This document shows, one piece after another, positions 20,501 through 27,689 of a stretch of 64,000 bases of DNA. The stretch is from contig NZ_JSYM01000004.1 in NCBI RefSeq assembly GCF_000812945.1, positions 147,941 to 211,940 on the forward strand, read 5' to 3'. The notes beneath the pieces are model-generated. The model searched no databases. It worked only from the letters and a program-made list of their open reading frames with translations, and was not told the DNA's origin. A program made the translations under genes and the position numbers. Position 1 is the first letter of the stretch. Every line of letters begins with the position of its first letter. Source of the stretch: Flavobacterium sp. AED. Its GTDB lineage: Bacteria; Bacteroidota; Bacteroidia; Flavobacteriales; Flavobacteriaceae.

Positions 20501-20617
20501 TACAGAGGATACGACCCTGATTTTAATAGCAATGACGGATTGTTCTCTAGAGGATACGATGGTGGTTCATTCCCAAATCCTAGAACTGTTTCTTTAGGAC
20601 TTGAAGTGAATTTTTAA
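17570..20617 (+). CDS. SusC/RagA TonB-dependent transporter (arabinan locus)
   Basis: First gene of the arabinan PUL; imports arabino-oligosaccharides across the outer membrane with its SusD partner. The 1015 residues contain a signal region ending YTLSAQ, a carboxypeptidase-D-like domain (KGIVTSTKDAMPLPGVNVLIKGT, about 40-118), LNEVVVVGYGTQKKSDLTGSV, the plug (IRGISSFSNNNPLFVVDG, DASSAAIYGVRGANGVIIITTKKG) and a barrel ending SLGLEVNF. The ATG at 17570 puts a longer than usual basic stretch (MKTNQRLFFYCNFLLPRKEW) before the hydrophobic core. Two AraR-like boxes lie upstream. susD follows after 31 bases. The substrate is assigned from the neighbouring GH43, GH51 and GH127 genes. Confidence 0.95.
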   Translation: MKTNQRLFFYCNFLLPRKEWLLAIIVMLFSSYTLSAQQDKTIKGIVTSTKDAMPLPGVNVLIKGTNKVVVTGFDGEYSIKADSNDILVFSYIGFANQEVTVGNKSQLNIVMNDDLNKLNEVVVVGYGTQKKSDLTGSVSVVNMDNAKKTVSYDVAKMLQGQVAGVTMQSSGEPGGFVNIKIRGISSFSNNNPLFVVDGMIVDSPYDFATGEIESMQVLKDASSAAIYGVRGANGVIIITTKKGKSGKFDIKYKSLVGFQNVAKKWSLTDRVGYQNITSAAEINAGLSVAPGNDPTSPSYINNVDTNWQKAAFQTGIIENHSLTFSGGAESLGYNMNVDYFKNSSYLNSPQDYKRLSTTLNLTGKKGKFKYGSKIGFTQSGKENFNEYNAGESPVSDLLGAIPTMPVYDVNRLGGYGGTTNLTQRAISMNVIGYNNLITNNAKRNRFIGDIWGELEIVKGLKYKIDASFDRLDWQNRKFVPPSDLGWYYITTNDEASLDVSTGSQSRTFLNNLLTYEKAIGKHKFDVLAGWVQERNDNYNHWSRGVGYKPGEISHLEYADATSAGEYENTVTGVSYLSRINYGYDDRYLLQANFRQDKTSLFSQKYNKGNFYSFSGAWKISNEKFLHLPEWVSNIKLRGGYGILGNNTIPTYFFASTINSFAGYDFNNQLAPGTTVVSALDPNVHWEETKTTNVALELGLFNNDLQFTAEYYVKKSTDLLIGVPLPFSTGAFPASVTTNAGAVRNNGLEFSATYNNNHHDFKYSISANLGTLKNKVLQIGLDGNPIYGAASKTEVGRSIGEIYAYETNGIFQNAADIASSPTQTNAGIGDVKFKDINGDGKISDLDRTFQGITIPKYSYGINFSSSYKNWDFSMFWQGSGGNKVFDGMYRNLMAGQYGNHSTDELNYWTPTNTNTNVPRPIIGDPNANTRDSNRFIEKGDYIKLQTMEIGYEIPVPTASFIQKAKVFVNGQNLLIISKYRGYDPDFNSNDGLFSRGYDGGSFPNPRTVSLGLEVNF

Positions 20618-20648
20618 AACTAACCAAACAAATTAAAAACGAATCAAA

Positions 20649-22211
20649 ATGAAATATAAAATATTTAATTATCTAACCGTTTTCTTCTCACTAGCAGTCG
20701 TAACGACTAGTTGTGTTAACAATGAAGATTTAGTTCAAGTTGACCCAAATAATGATGCAGTAGATTCATTCTGGAAAACAGACCAAGACGCTATTGAAGG
20801 CGTAAATGCCGCTTACGGAAGCTTATTGACCGATGGTACTTACATGAGAAGTACACCTTTATTATTAGACTTAAAAGGGGATGACACTAGAAGTAACAGT
20901 CCATGGGATGCGATGTACAATGTGGGTCGTTTTAACTCAAATGTTTCGAATTCTGCCATTTATGGCTGGGCTTATGAAACGTATTATCAAGGTATTTACC
21001 GTGCAAATCAAGTTATAACAAAAGTACCTACTATCGAAATGGCAGATGCAACACTTAAAAATAGAATTCTGGGTCAAGCCTATTTCTTGAGAGGATTGTA
21101 TTTATTTCATGCAGTAAACATGTTTAAAAGCGTACCATTGCCAACAGAAATTTCTGTTTATTATCCTCAAAAAACAAACGAAGAAGGTTGGGCGCAAGTT
21201 ATTGCAGATTTCAAAGCTGCTGCTGATTTACTTCCAGCTTCTTATGACAATGTTACTGGTTTAGACGCAGGTCAAAAAGGACGTGCTACTAAAGGAGCAG
21301 CTTTAGGATATTTAGGAAAAGCATACTTGTTTACTAAAGATTTTGCAAATGCAAAAACAACATTTAAACAAGTGATTGATTTAGGGGTTTACTCTTTAGT
21401 AGCTAATTACCGTGATAACTTTACAGACTCTAACGAAAATAATTCAGAATCACTATTCGAAGTACAATTTAGCAGACAAGCTGGTGGTGTTGATTTAGGT
21501 TGGGGTGGTGCTCCAGCTTCTGGTTGGGGGAAAACATCCGCAAGAGCAATTACTTACGGACCTAGAGCTTTTGGATGGACAGACGTACAACCAACAAGAA
21601 CATTATTTAATGAATTCCATGATGAATTGACTACTTCTGGTGCAGTAGATCCACGTTTAGATGCTACAATGTTTTACAACAAACCAGGTGGAATGCAACT
21701 TTATGGACAAAATTTCGCGACTTTTTACGCAGGAAATCCAGGAGATTTAAATGATTTGTTCTGTAGAAAATACGAGAATTCAGATGGGGCTTATGCGAAT
21801 GAATTCGATTGGCGTTCAGGCATAAACGAGCGTTTATTAAGATATTCTGATATATTACTAATGTATGCTGAATGTTTAAACGAAACAGGCGATACACCAG
21901 GTGCATATACTTACATTCAAATGGTTAGAAACAGAGTTGGCTTACCTAATTTAGCTACAGCAAAACCAGGATTAAGTCAAGCTGCCATGAGAGAACAAAT
22001 AGGTCACGAAAGATTCTTAGAGTTCCCATTAGAAGGGCACCGTTTTGATGATATTCGTCGTTGGGGTTGGTTACAAGATGCTACAAAATTAGCATGGTTA
22101 AAATCAAGAGACGTTGAATTTAATTCCTATGCAACAGGGAGAGAATTTTTCCCAATACCACAATTGGAAATGGATAACAATCCAGGAACAATTCAAAACA
22201 GTGGTTATTAA
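20649..22211 (+). CDS. SusD/RagB-family lipoprotein (arabinan locus)
   Basis: Surface glycan-binding lipoprotein paired with the SusC upstream. A lipobox TTSC places the lipidated cysteine at residue 22. SusD signatures include DSFWKTDQDAIEGVNAAYGSL near 39-60, YYQGIYRANQVITKVP, LRGLYLFHAVNMFKSVPLP, and in the C-terminal half YSDILLMYAECLNETGD and HRFDDIRRWGWLQD, then FFPIPQLEMDNNPGTIQN. The 520 residues match the family length. No separate SusE/SusF-like surface glycan-binding protein follows; the next gene, after a stem-loop, is the GH51 enzyme. The ligand is inferred to be arabinan fragments. Confidence 0.94.
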   Translation: MKYKIFNYLTVFFSLAVVTTSCVNNEDLVQVDPNNDAVDSFWKTDQDAIEGVNAAYGSLLTDGTYMRSTPLLLDLKGDDTRSNSPWDAMYNVGRFNSNVSNSAIYGWAYETYYQGIYRANQVITKVPTIEMADATLKNRILGQAYFLRGLYLFHAVNMFKSVPLPTEISVYYPQKTNEEGWAQVIADFKAAADLLPASYDNVTGLDAGQKGRATKGAALGYLGKAYLFTKDFANAKTTFKQVIDLGVYSLVANYRDNFTDSNENNSESLFEVQFSRQAGGVDLGWGGAPASGWGKTSARAITYGPRAFGWTDVQPTRTLFNEFHDELTTSGAVDPRLDATMFYNKPGGMQLYGQNFATFYAGNPGDLNDLFCRKYENSDGAYANEFDWRSGINERLLRYSDILLMYAECLNETGDTPGAYTYIQMVRNRVGLPNLATAKPGLSQAAMREQIGHERFLEFPLEGHRFDDIRRWGWLQDATKLAWLKSRDVEFNSYATGREFFPIPQLEMDNNPGTIQNSGY

Positions 22212-22255
22212 TATTATTTTGAGTTAGTTAATTATAATTTTAGCATTCTTTAGTA

Positions 22256-22290
22256 TCATGTGGTAAGCTTTTAATTAGCTTACCATGTGA
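22256..22290 (+). promoter_or_regulatory. Stem-loop between susD and GH51
   Basis: TCATGTGGTAAGCT (22256-22269) faces AGCTTACCATGTGA (22277-22290): 12 of 14 positions pair, nine of them uninterrupted next to a 7-nt loop. No T-run follows. It lies just after susD, as does the stem-loop at 1268-1314 in the galactose locus, and may tune the ratio of SusCD to enzymes by partial termination or RNA stability. Confidence 0.55.
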
Positions 22291-22310
22291 TATTATAACT
22301 TAGAGACAAC

Positions 22311-23858
22311 ATGAAAAAAGCCCTATTAATCTTATTTATTTTTACTTTTTGCAATCAACTTATTGTTGCACAAAAAGAAACCACAGTACTTTCTATAAAA
22401 AATACTGCCAATGCACCAACTATCAATAAAAATATCTACGGACATTTTGCAGAACATTTAGGAAGATCAATCTATGGTGGCTTCTTTGTTGGGGATACTT
22501 CAAAAATACCAAATACAAATGGAGTCCGTAACGACATTATTGATGCTCTTAAAAAATTAAAAATCCCTAATTTAAGATGGCCAGGCGGTTGTTTTGCGGA
22601 TACGTATCACTGGAAAGATGGTATTGGTCCAAAAGAAAACAGACCAACAATTGTAAATCAATGGTGGGGAGGAACTACTGAGGACAATAGTTTTGGAACT
22701 CATGATTTTTTAAACATGTGTGAATTACTTGGAGCAGAACCTTACTTATCCGGAAATGTGGGAAGCGGTACCGTTCAGGAACTTTCTGATTGGGTACAAT
22801 ACGCCAACTTTGGTGGTAAAAGCCCAATGAGTGATTTGCGTAAAAAAAATGGCAGAACTGCACCTTGGAAAGTAAAAATTTGGGGAATTGGAAATGAAGC
22901 TTGGGGTTGCGGAGGTAATATGAAACCGGACTATTATGCTGGCGAATACCGTAAATATGCCACATTTATGTCTGATTGGGAAAACACTGGCGGATTGATG
23001 CGTATTGCATCTGGCGCAAGTGATGCCGATTATAATTGGACCGAAACATTAATGAAGAATATCCCAGGAAGTATGTTGGGCGGTGTAGCAATGCACCATT
23101 ATTCTGTAATTGAATGGAACAAAAAAGGAGATGCAGTAGATTTTACCGAAGGGCAATATTTCACCACCATGAAAGAAGCCTTAAAAATGGATGAACTTAT
23201 TACCAAACATGGCGCCATCATGGATAAATACGATCCTGAGCAAAAAATTGCTTTGGTTGTAGATGAATGGGGCGGTTGGTACGATGTAGAAAAAGGAAGC
23301 AATCCTGGATTTTTATACCAACAAAATACGATGAGAGATGCTGTTTTGGCAGGGGCAACTCTTAATATTTTCAATAACCATGCTGACAGAGTTCGTATGG
23401 CTAATCTAGCGCAATGTGTAAATGTTTTGCAAGCCGTTATTCTTACGGATAAAGCCAAAATGATTTTAACACCTACTTATCATGTGATGCAAATGTACAG
23501 CGTACATCAAGATGCAAAATTATTACCAATTACAATAAATTCTCCACTATACACCTATAATGGCGAAACACTTCCGGCTTTATCTGCTTCAGCATCAAAA
23601 GATAAAAACGGATTAGTTCATATTTCATTAGTAAATATTGACTCTAAAAAAGAAAATAAAATCGAAATCGACATAAAAGAACTTGGAATCAAAAATGTTT
23701 CGGGAAGCCTATTAGCATCCCCAAAATTGCAAGATTTCAATTCCTTTGACAACCCAACAAAAATCCAACCGACCGCTTTCAAAGGGTTTGAAATAAAAAA
23801 GGGTAAGTTAGTAATAACAGTTCCTCCTTTTTCTGTAATAATGTTAGAAGGTAAATAA
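22311..23858 (+). CDS. GH51 alpha-L-arabinofuranosidase, secreted
   Basis: Retaining enzyme that removes terminal alpha-L-arabinofuranose from arabinan and arabino-oligosaccharides. A signal peptide (MKKALLILFIFTFCNQLIVAQ) sends it out of the cytoplasm. The (beta/alpha)8 domain has the N-terminal FAEHLGRSIYGG, LRWPGGCFADTYHWKDGIGP, the acid/base glutamate E196 in GIGNEAWGCGG, and the nucleophile E319 in VVDEWGGWYDVE, followed by a beta-sandwich ending PPFSVIMLEGK. The 515 residues suit the shorter GH51 type. It is the first enzyme gene after susD; a lipoprotein GH43 follows 11 bases downstream. It differs in architecture from the second GH51 at 29750-31735, so the two probably prefer different linkages or chain lengths. 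Confidence 0.94.
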   Translation: MKKALLILFIFTFCNQLIVAQKETTVLSIKNTANAPTINKNIYGHFAEHLGRSIYGGFFVGDTSKIPNTNGVRNDIIDALKKLKIPNLRWPGGCFADTYHWKDGIGPKENRPTIVNQWWGGTTEDNSFGTHDFLNMCELLGAEPYLSGNVGSGTVQELSDWVQYANFGGKSPMSDLRKKNGRTAPWKVKIWGIGNEAWGCGGNMKPDYYAGEYRKYATFMSDWENTGGLMRIASGASDADYNWTETLMKNIPGSMLGGVAMHHYSVIEWNKKGDAVDFTEGQYFTTMKEALKMDELITKHGAIMDKYDPEQKIALVVDEWGGWYDVEKGSNPGFLYQQNTMRDAVLAGATLNIFNNHADRVRMANLAQCVNVLQAVILTDKAKMILTPTYHVMQMYSVHQDAKLLPITINSPLYTYNGETLPALSASASKDKNGLVHISLVNIDSKKENKIEIDIKELGIKNVSGSLLASPKLQDFNSFDNPTKIQPTAFKGFEIKKGKLVITVPPFSVIMLEGK

Positions 23859-23869
23859 AAAAGAATACA

Positions 23870-25486
23870 ATGAAAAAATCAAATTCCATTTTAAAATTAG
23901 TACCCTATCTAGTGCTTTTTTTAGTAGCTGTTACCGTTAGTAGTTGTTCGAGTAGTGACGCTCCTACCCCAACTCCAACACCAACTCCTGTGCCGCCAGT
24001 AGTGGTTGTACCCGGTTTTCCTGGACCTAGCTATTTAGATAATTATTCCTCCATTTCTTCTTGGGGTTCTAATTCACAATGGAATTTAGCAAACGTTCAC
24101 GACCCAACAGTTGCCAAATGTGGCGATTATTATTATATGTATCAAACGGATGCTTCTTATGGAAACGCCACTGAAGGACATGGACATTTTTTTTACAGAC
24201 GTTCTAAAGATCTTGTCAATTGGGAATTTATGGGATCATCTATGACAACAGCTCCGGCTTGGGTAAAGGATTCTTTGAATAACAAAAGAGCAAGAATGAA
24301 TCCTGCTTTACCACCAATTGAAAATCCTAATTATGGATATTGGGCTCCTTGTGTTCGAAAAGTGGGAAACAAATACCGCATGTATTACAGCATTGTGGTC
24401 GATAACCCTATAATTGGAAGTACTTTTGATAACACTTGGGGGGAAAGAGCCTTTATTGGTTTGGCTGAAACCGATGATTTAGCTTCAAATGTTTGGACAG
24501 ATAAAGGAATGGTGGTTTGTTCAGAACCTGACGGATTAAAACCATATTCTTTTACAGGCACCAGAAATTGGGATGATGCTTATTTCAAATTCAATGCTAT
24601 TGATCCAAGTTTTGTTGAAACTCCTGGGGGAGAGCAATACCTAATTTACGGATCTTGGCATTCTGGTATTGCAGCCTTAAAACTGAATCCTACAACTGGG
24701 AAACCGGATCAATTGAAAACGCTGAGTGATTATGGAACCCGTATTGCCACCCGCAGTGCTACAAGTCGCTGGCAAGGTTCCGAAGGACCAGAGATTATAT
24801 ACAATTCAGATACTGAATATTACTATCTATTCATGGCTTACGACGGACTTGATGTTCCCTACAATACTCGTGTGGCTCGTTCCAAAAACATCATGGGTCC
24901 TTATCTAGGAATCAATGGTGCCGATGTGACCAGTGGCGCCGATTGTTGGCCAATGCTAACACATCCTTATTCGTTTAATAATCATACCGGTTGGGTTGGA
25001 ATCTCACATTGTGCTGTTTTCCAGAACCCAGAAACCAAAGAATGGTTTTATTCGTCTCAAGCACGTTTACCGGAGGGAGTTCCAGGAATTGCAGTATCTA
25101 ATGCTATAATGATGGGTCACGTTCGTGGCATACAATGGACAGAAGACGGATGGCCAGTAATTGCTCCCGAACGTTATGCTGCCGTACCCACTACAACCAT
25201 TACCGAATCCTCCTTTTTAGGAACATGGGAACAAATAACGATGAATTACCAATACAAAGTCATTCAGAAATCAGTCACTATATACTTAACTGCCGACAAA
25301 AAAGTGAGCGGTGGTGCTACAGGAACTTGGTCGTATGACAGTACCAATAAAACATTAACCGTAAATGGAAATAAATGTAAAGTAAGCGATGCTTGGGACT
25401 GGGAAAGTGCAACCCGTAAAGTAACCATAACCTATTCCGGCCTTACTACAGGAGGACTTCCGGTTTGGGGTAAAAAAATAAACTAA
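23870..25486 (+). CDS. GH43 endo-arabinanase-like lipoprotein
   Basis: Inverting five-bladed beta-propeller glycosidase, probably an extracellular alpha-1,5-endo-arabinanase. Lipobox SSC gives lipidated Cys26, followed by a Thr/Pro repeat linker at about 32-47. GH43 catalytic positions are the base in NVHDPTVAKC, the pKa-modulating aspartate in NAIDPSFVET and the acid in GSEGPEIIYN. From about residue 445 a small beta domain (FLGTWEQITMNYQYK to the end) resembles the C-terminal domain of Bacteroides endo-arabinanases. Two-domain lipoproteins of this kind act on the cell surface in other arabinan PULs, making fragments for SusCD. The endo activity is inferred from the domain layout. A stem-loop lies between this gene and the next GH43. 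Confidence 0.88.
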   Translation: MKKSNSILKLVPYLVLFLVAVTVSSCSSSDAPTPTPTPTPVPPVVVVPGFPGPSYLDNYSSISSWGSNSQWNLANVHDPTVAKCGDYYYMYQTDASYGNATEGHGHFFYRRSKDLVNWEFMGSSMTTAPAWVKDSLNNKRARMNPALPPIENPNYGYWAPCVRKVGNKYRMYYSIVVDNPIIGSTFDNTWGERAFIGLAETDDLASNVWTDKGMVVCSEPDGLKPYSFTGTRNWDDAYFKFNAIDPSFVETPGGEQYLIYGSWHSGIAALKLNPTTGKPDQLKTLSDYGTRIATRSATSRWQGSEGPEIIYNSDTEYYYLFMAYDGLDVPYNTRVARSKNIMGPYLGINGADVTSGADCWPMLTHPYSFNNHTGWVGISHCAVFQNPETKEWFYSSQARLPEGVPGIAVSNAIMMGHVRGIQWTEDGWPVIAPERYAAVPTTTITESSFLGTWEQITMNYQYKVIQKSVTIYLTADKKVSGGATGTWSYDSTNKTLTVNGNKCKVSDAWDWESATRKVTITYSGLTTGGLPVWGKKIN

Positions 25487-25518
25487 TTTATTTCCTTTTG
25501 CTATTTAATTAAGGAACA

Positions 25519-25552
25519 CAAACGGCCCTTTCTATTTTAGAAAGGGCGTTTG
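25519..25552 (+). terminator. Strong stem-loop between two GH43 genes (partial terminator)
   Basis: CAAACG-CCCTTTCT pairs with AGAAAGGG-CGTTTG across a 5-nt loop with one bulged G, a 14-bp stem. It is followed by TGAATAAAA rather than a T-run, so it probably attenuates or stabilises rather than fully ends transcription inside the PUL. Confidence 0.55.
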
Positions 25553-25571
25553 AATAAAAAATAAAACAAAA

Positions 25572-26567
25572 ATGAAAAACATATTTTTAACCCTATTTTC
25601 CGTTGTCATAATTTCTTCTTGTAAAACAGTAAAAACTGATGAAGGTATGGCTTCCGCCAATGGGGGGAAAAGCAGCAATTCAATAGTACTCAACAATCCC
25701 ATCATAAAAGACAAATACACAGGTGATCCTGCAGCTTTGGTTTACAAAGACAAAGTATATCTTTATGCAGGTCACGATGAAGCGCCAAATGATTTCAATT
25801 TTTATAAAATGAATGAATGGCTGGTATATTCCTCATCGGATATGGTGCATTGGGAGGAACACCCCGTACCGCTTAAAGTCACTGATTTTGCTTGGGCAAC
25901 ATCCGATGCTTGGGCTTCTCAAGTTATTGAACGCAACGGAAAATTTTATTGGTATGTAACCGTTTCACATGGAGCCATCAATGGGAAAGCCATAGGTGTT
26001 GGTGTTTCTGACAGTCCGACAGGCCCTTTCAAAGATGCGTTAGGAAAAGCACTTGTTACTAATGATATGACCACACAAACTAAGATTGATTGGGATGATA
26101 TTGATCCAACAGTCATGATTGATGATGATGGTCAAGCGTATCTTTTTTGGGGAAATTCCGTTTGTCATTATGCAAAATTAAAAGCAAACATGATTGAGCT
26201 TGACGGTCCAATACAAACAATCTCATTACCCAATTTTACCGAAGCTCCTTGGATTCACAAACATAACAATTGGTATTATTTGTCCTACGCTTATCAATTT
26301 CCTGAAAAAATCGCCTATGCCATGAGTAAATCTATCAATGGTCCATGGGAATACAAAGGAATTTTGAACGAACTCGCTGGAAACTCAAATACAAATCATC
26401 AAGCTATCATTGCGTTCAAAGGAAAAGATTATTTTATTTATCACAATGGTGCTACTCAACCCAATGGTGGCAGTTTTAGAAGATCCGTTTGTGTAGACCG
26501 TTTGTATTACAATGAAGATGGAACTATGAAACGAGTAATTATGACTTCGGAAGGGATAACTCAGTAA
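25572..26567 (+). CDS. GH43 lipoprotein, arabinofuranosidase/xylosidase-like
   Basis: Five-bladed propeller of family GH43, 331 residues. Lipobox SSC puts the lipidated cysteine at residue 17. The catalytic base is the aspartate in TGDPAALVYKDK, the second aspartate is in DDIDPTVMIDDDG, and the general acid is the glutamate in NFTEAPWIHKHN. The single-domain form with DSPTGPFKD and NGPWEYKG motifs resembles exo-acting alpha-L-arabinofuranosidases or beta-xylosidases; in this PUL arabinofuranosidase is more likely. It follows the endo-arabinanase-like gene after a stem-loop. The exact subfamily cannot be set by eye. Confidence 0.85.
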   Translation: MKNIFLTLFSVVIISSCKTVKTDEGMASANGGKSSNSIVLNNPIIKDKYTGDPAALVYKDKVYLYAGHDEAPNDFNFYKMNEWLVYSSSDMVHWEEHPVPLKVTDFAWATSDAWASQVIERNGKFYWYVTVSHGAINGKAIGVGVSDSPTGPFKDALGKALVTNDMTTQTKIDWDDIDPTVMIDDDGQAYLFWGNSVCHYAKLKANMIELDGPIQTISLPNFTEAPWIHKHNNWYYLSYAYQFPEKIAYAMSKSINGPWEYKGILNELAGNSNTNHQAIIAFKGKDYFIYHNGATQPNGGSFRRSVCVDRLYYNEDGTMKRVIMTSEGITQ

Positions 26568-26675
26568 GTAGTTTCAGTCGCAGTTTTCAGGAATTGCTTT
26601 AAACAGGAACGATTAATAAAACCATTTAAACTTACATTTTCTTAAATGACTGATATGGTTTAAAAAAAATAAAAC

Positions 26676-27656
26676 ATGAAATTAGATAAAAAAATACAAC
26701 ACCTGCTCCTCATACTTATACTGGCAATAACAACTTCGTCATGGGCGCAGGACATTACTGTTCATGATCCGGTGATGATTAAACAAAAAGACACCTATTA
26801 TTTATACTGTACAGGACAAGGAATTAGCGTTTTTAGTTCTAAAGACTTGAAAAACTGGAATCCAGAACCTGCGATATTCAATGAAAAACCAGTTTGGGTT
26901 GATTCAGTAGTTCCTGATTTTAAAAATCACATTTGGGCACCTGATGTTTCCTTTCACAACAACACCTATTATTTGTATTATTCAGTTTCTGCTTTCGCAA
27001 AAAACACTTCGGCGATTGCAGTGGCTACTAATACCACTTTAGATCCAAAAGACCCGGCTTACAAATGGGTAGATCACGGAATTGTAATTCAATCTGTTCC
27101 TAACCGTGATATGTGGAATGCAATAGATCCAAATTTAACATTCGATGACAATAACGTTCCTTGGTTGGCTTTTGGTTCTTTTTGGGACGGTTTGAAAATG
27201 GTGAAATTAAATCCCGATTTAAAATCAATTGCCCAACCTGAAGAATGGCATACGATAGCCAAACGCAAACGAACTTTCGAATTAGTAGATACTGACCCGG
27301 GCGATGCTGCTTTAGAAGCTCCTTTTGTGTTTAGAAAAAACGGGTATTATTACCTGTTCCTTTCTTGGGATTTGTGTTGCCGAGGTGAAAACAGCACTTA
27401 TAAAGTAGTCGTGGGAAGATCAAAAAACATAACTGGTCCTTATGTAGATAAAGACGGAAAACTATTAACCGAAGGCGGCGGTTCTTTATTGATTCAAGGG
27501 GATAAAAACTGGTATGGAGCTGGTCACAACAGCACCTATACTTTTGACGGGAAAGATTACATTATTTTTCATGCCTATGAAATCAAAAATAATGGAAGGC
27601 CAAAATTAGAAATCAAAGAATTGCAATGGGATGCCAATTTATGGCCAAAGTTCTAG
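26676..27656 (+). CDS. GH43 arabinanase, secreted
   Basis: Single-domain GH43 propeller of 326 residues with a cleavable signal peptide (LLILILAITTSSWAQ) and no lipobox, so probably periplasmic. Catalytic aspartates are in ITVHDPVMIK (about residue 31) and MWNAIDPNLTF, and the acid is in ALEAPFVFRKNGYYYLF. The compact layout with IWAPDVSFHNNTYYLYYSVS and the DLCCRGENSTYKVVVGRS segment matches arabinan endo-1,5-alpha-L-arabinosidases of the shorter type. It would trim imported arabino-oligosaccharides after surface cutting by the lipoprotein GH43. It precedes the GH127 gene by 33 bases. Confidence 0.88.
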   Translation: MKLDKKIQHLLLILILAITTSSWAQDITVHDPVMIKQKDTYYLYCTGQGISVFSSKDLKNWNPEPAIFNEKPVWVDSVVPDFKNHIWAPDVSFHNNTYYLYYSVSAFAKNTSAIAVATNTTLDPKDPAYKWVDHGIVIQSVPNRDMWNAIDPNLTFDDNNVPWLAFGSFWDGLKMVKLNPDLKSIAQPEEWHTIAKRKRTFELVDTDPGDAALEAPFVFRKNGYYYLFLSWDLCCRGENSTYKVVVGRSKNITGPYVDKDGKLLTEGGGSLLIQGDKNWYGAGHNSTYTFDGKDYIIFHAYEIKNNGRPKLEIKELQWDANLWPKF

Positions 27657-27689
27657 ATTAAATATATAAATCGATTAATAGTAGGTAAA

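Noticed and set aside
22675..23458. Minus-strand open frames within the first GH51 gene
   Set aside because: The plus-strand frame has catalytic motifs and an intact signal peptide; the opposite frames show no recognisable features.
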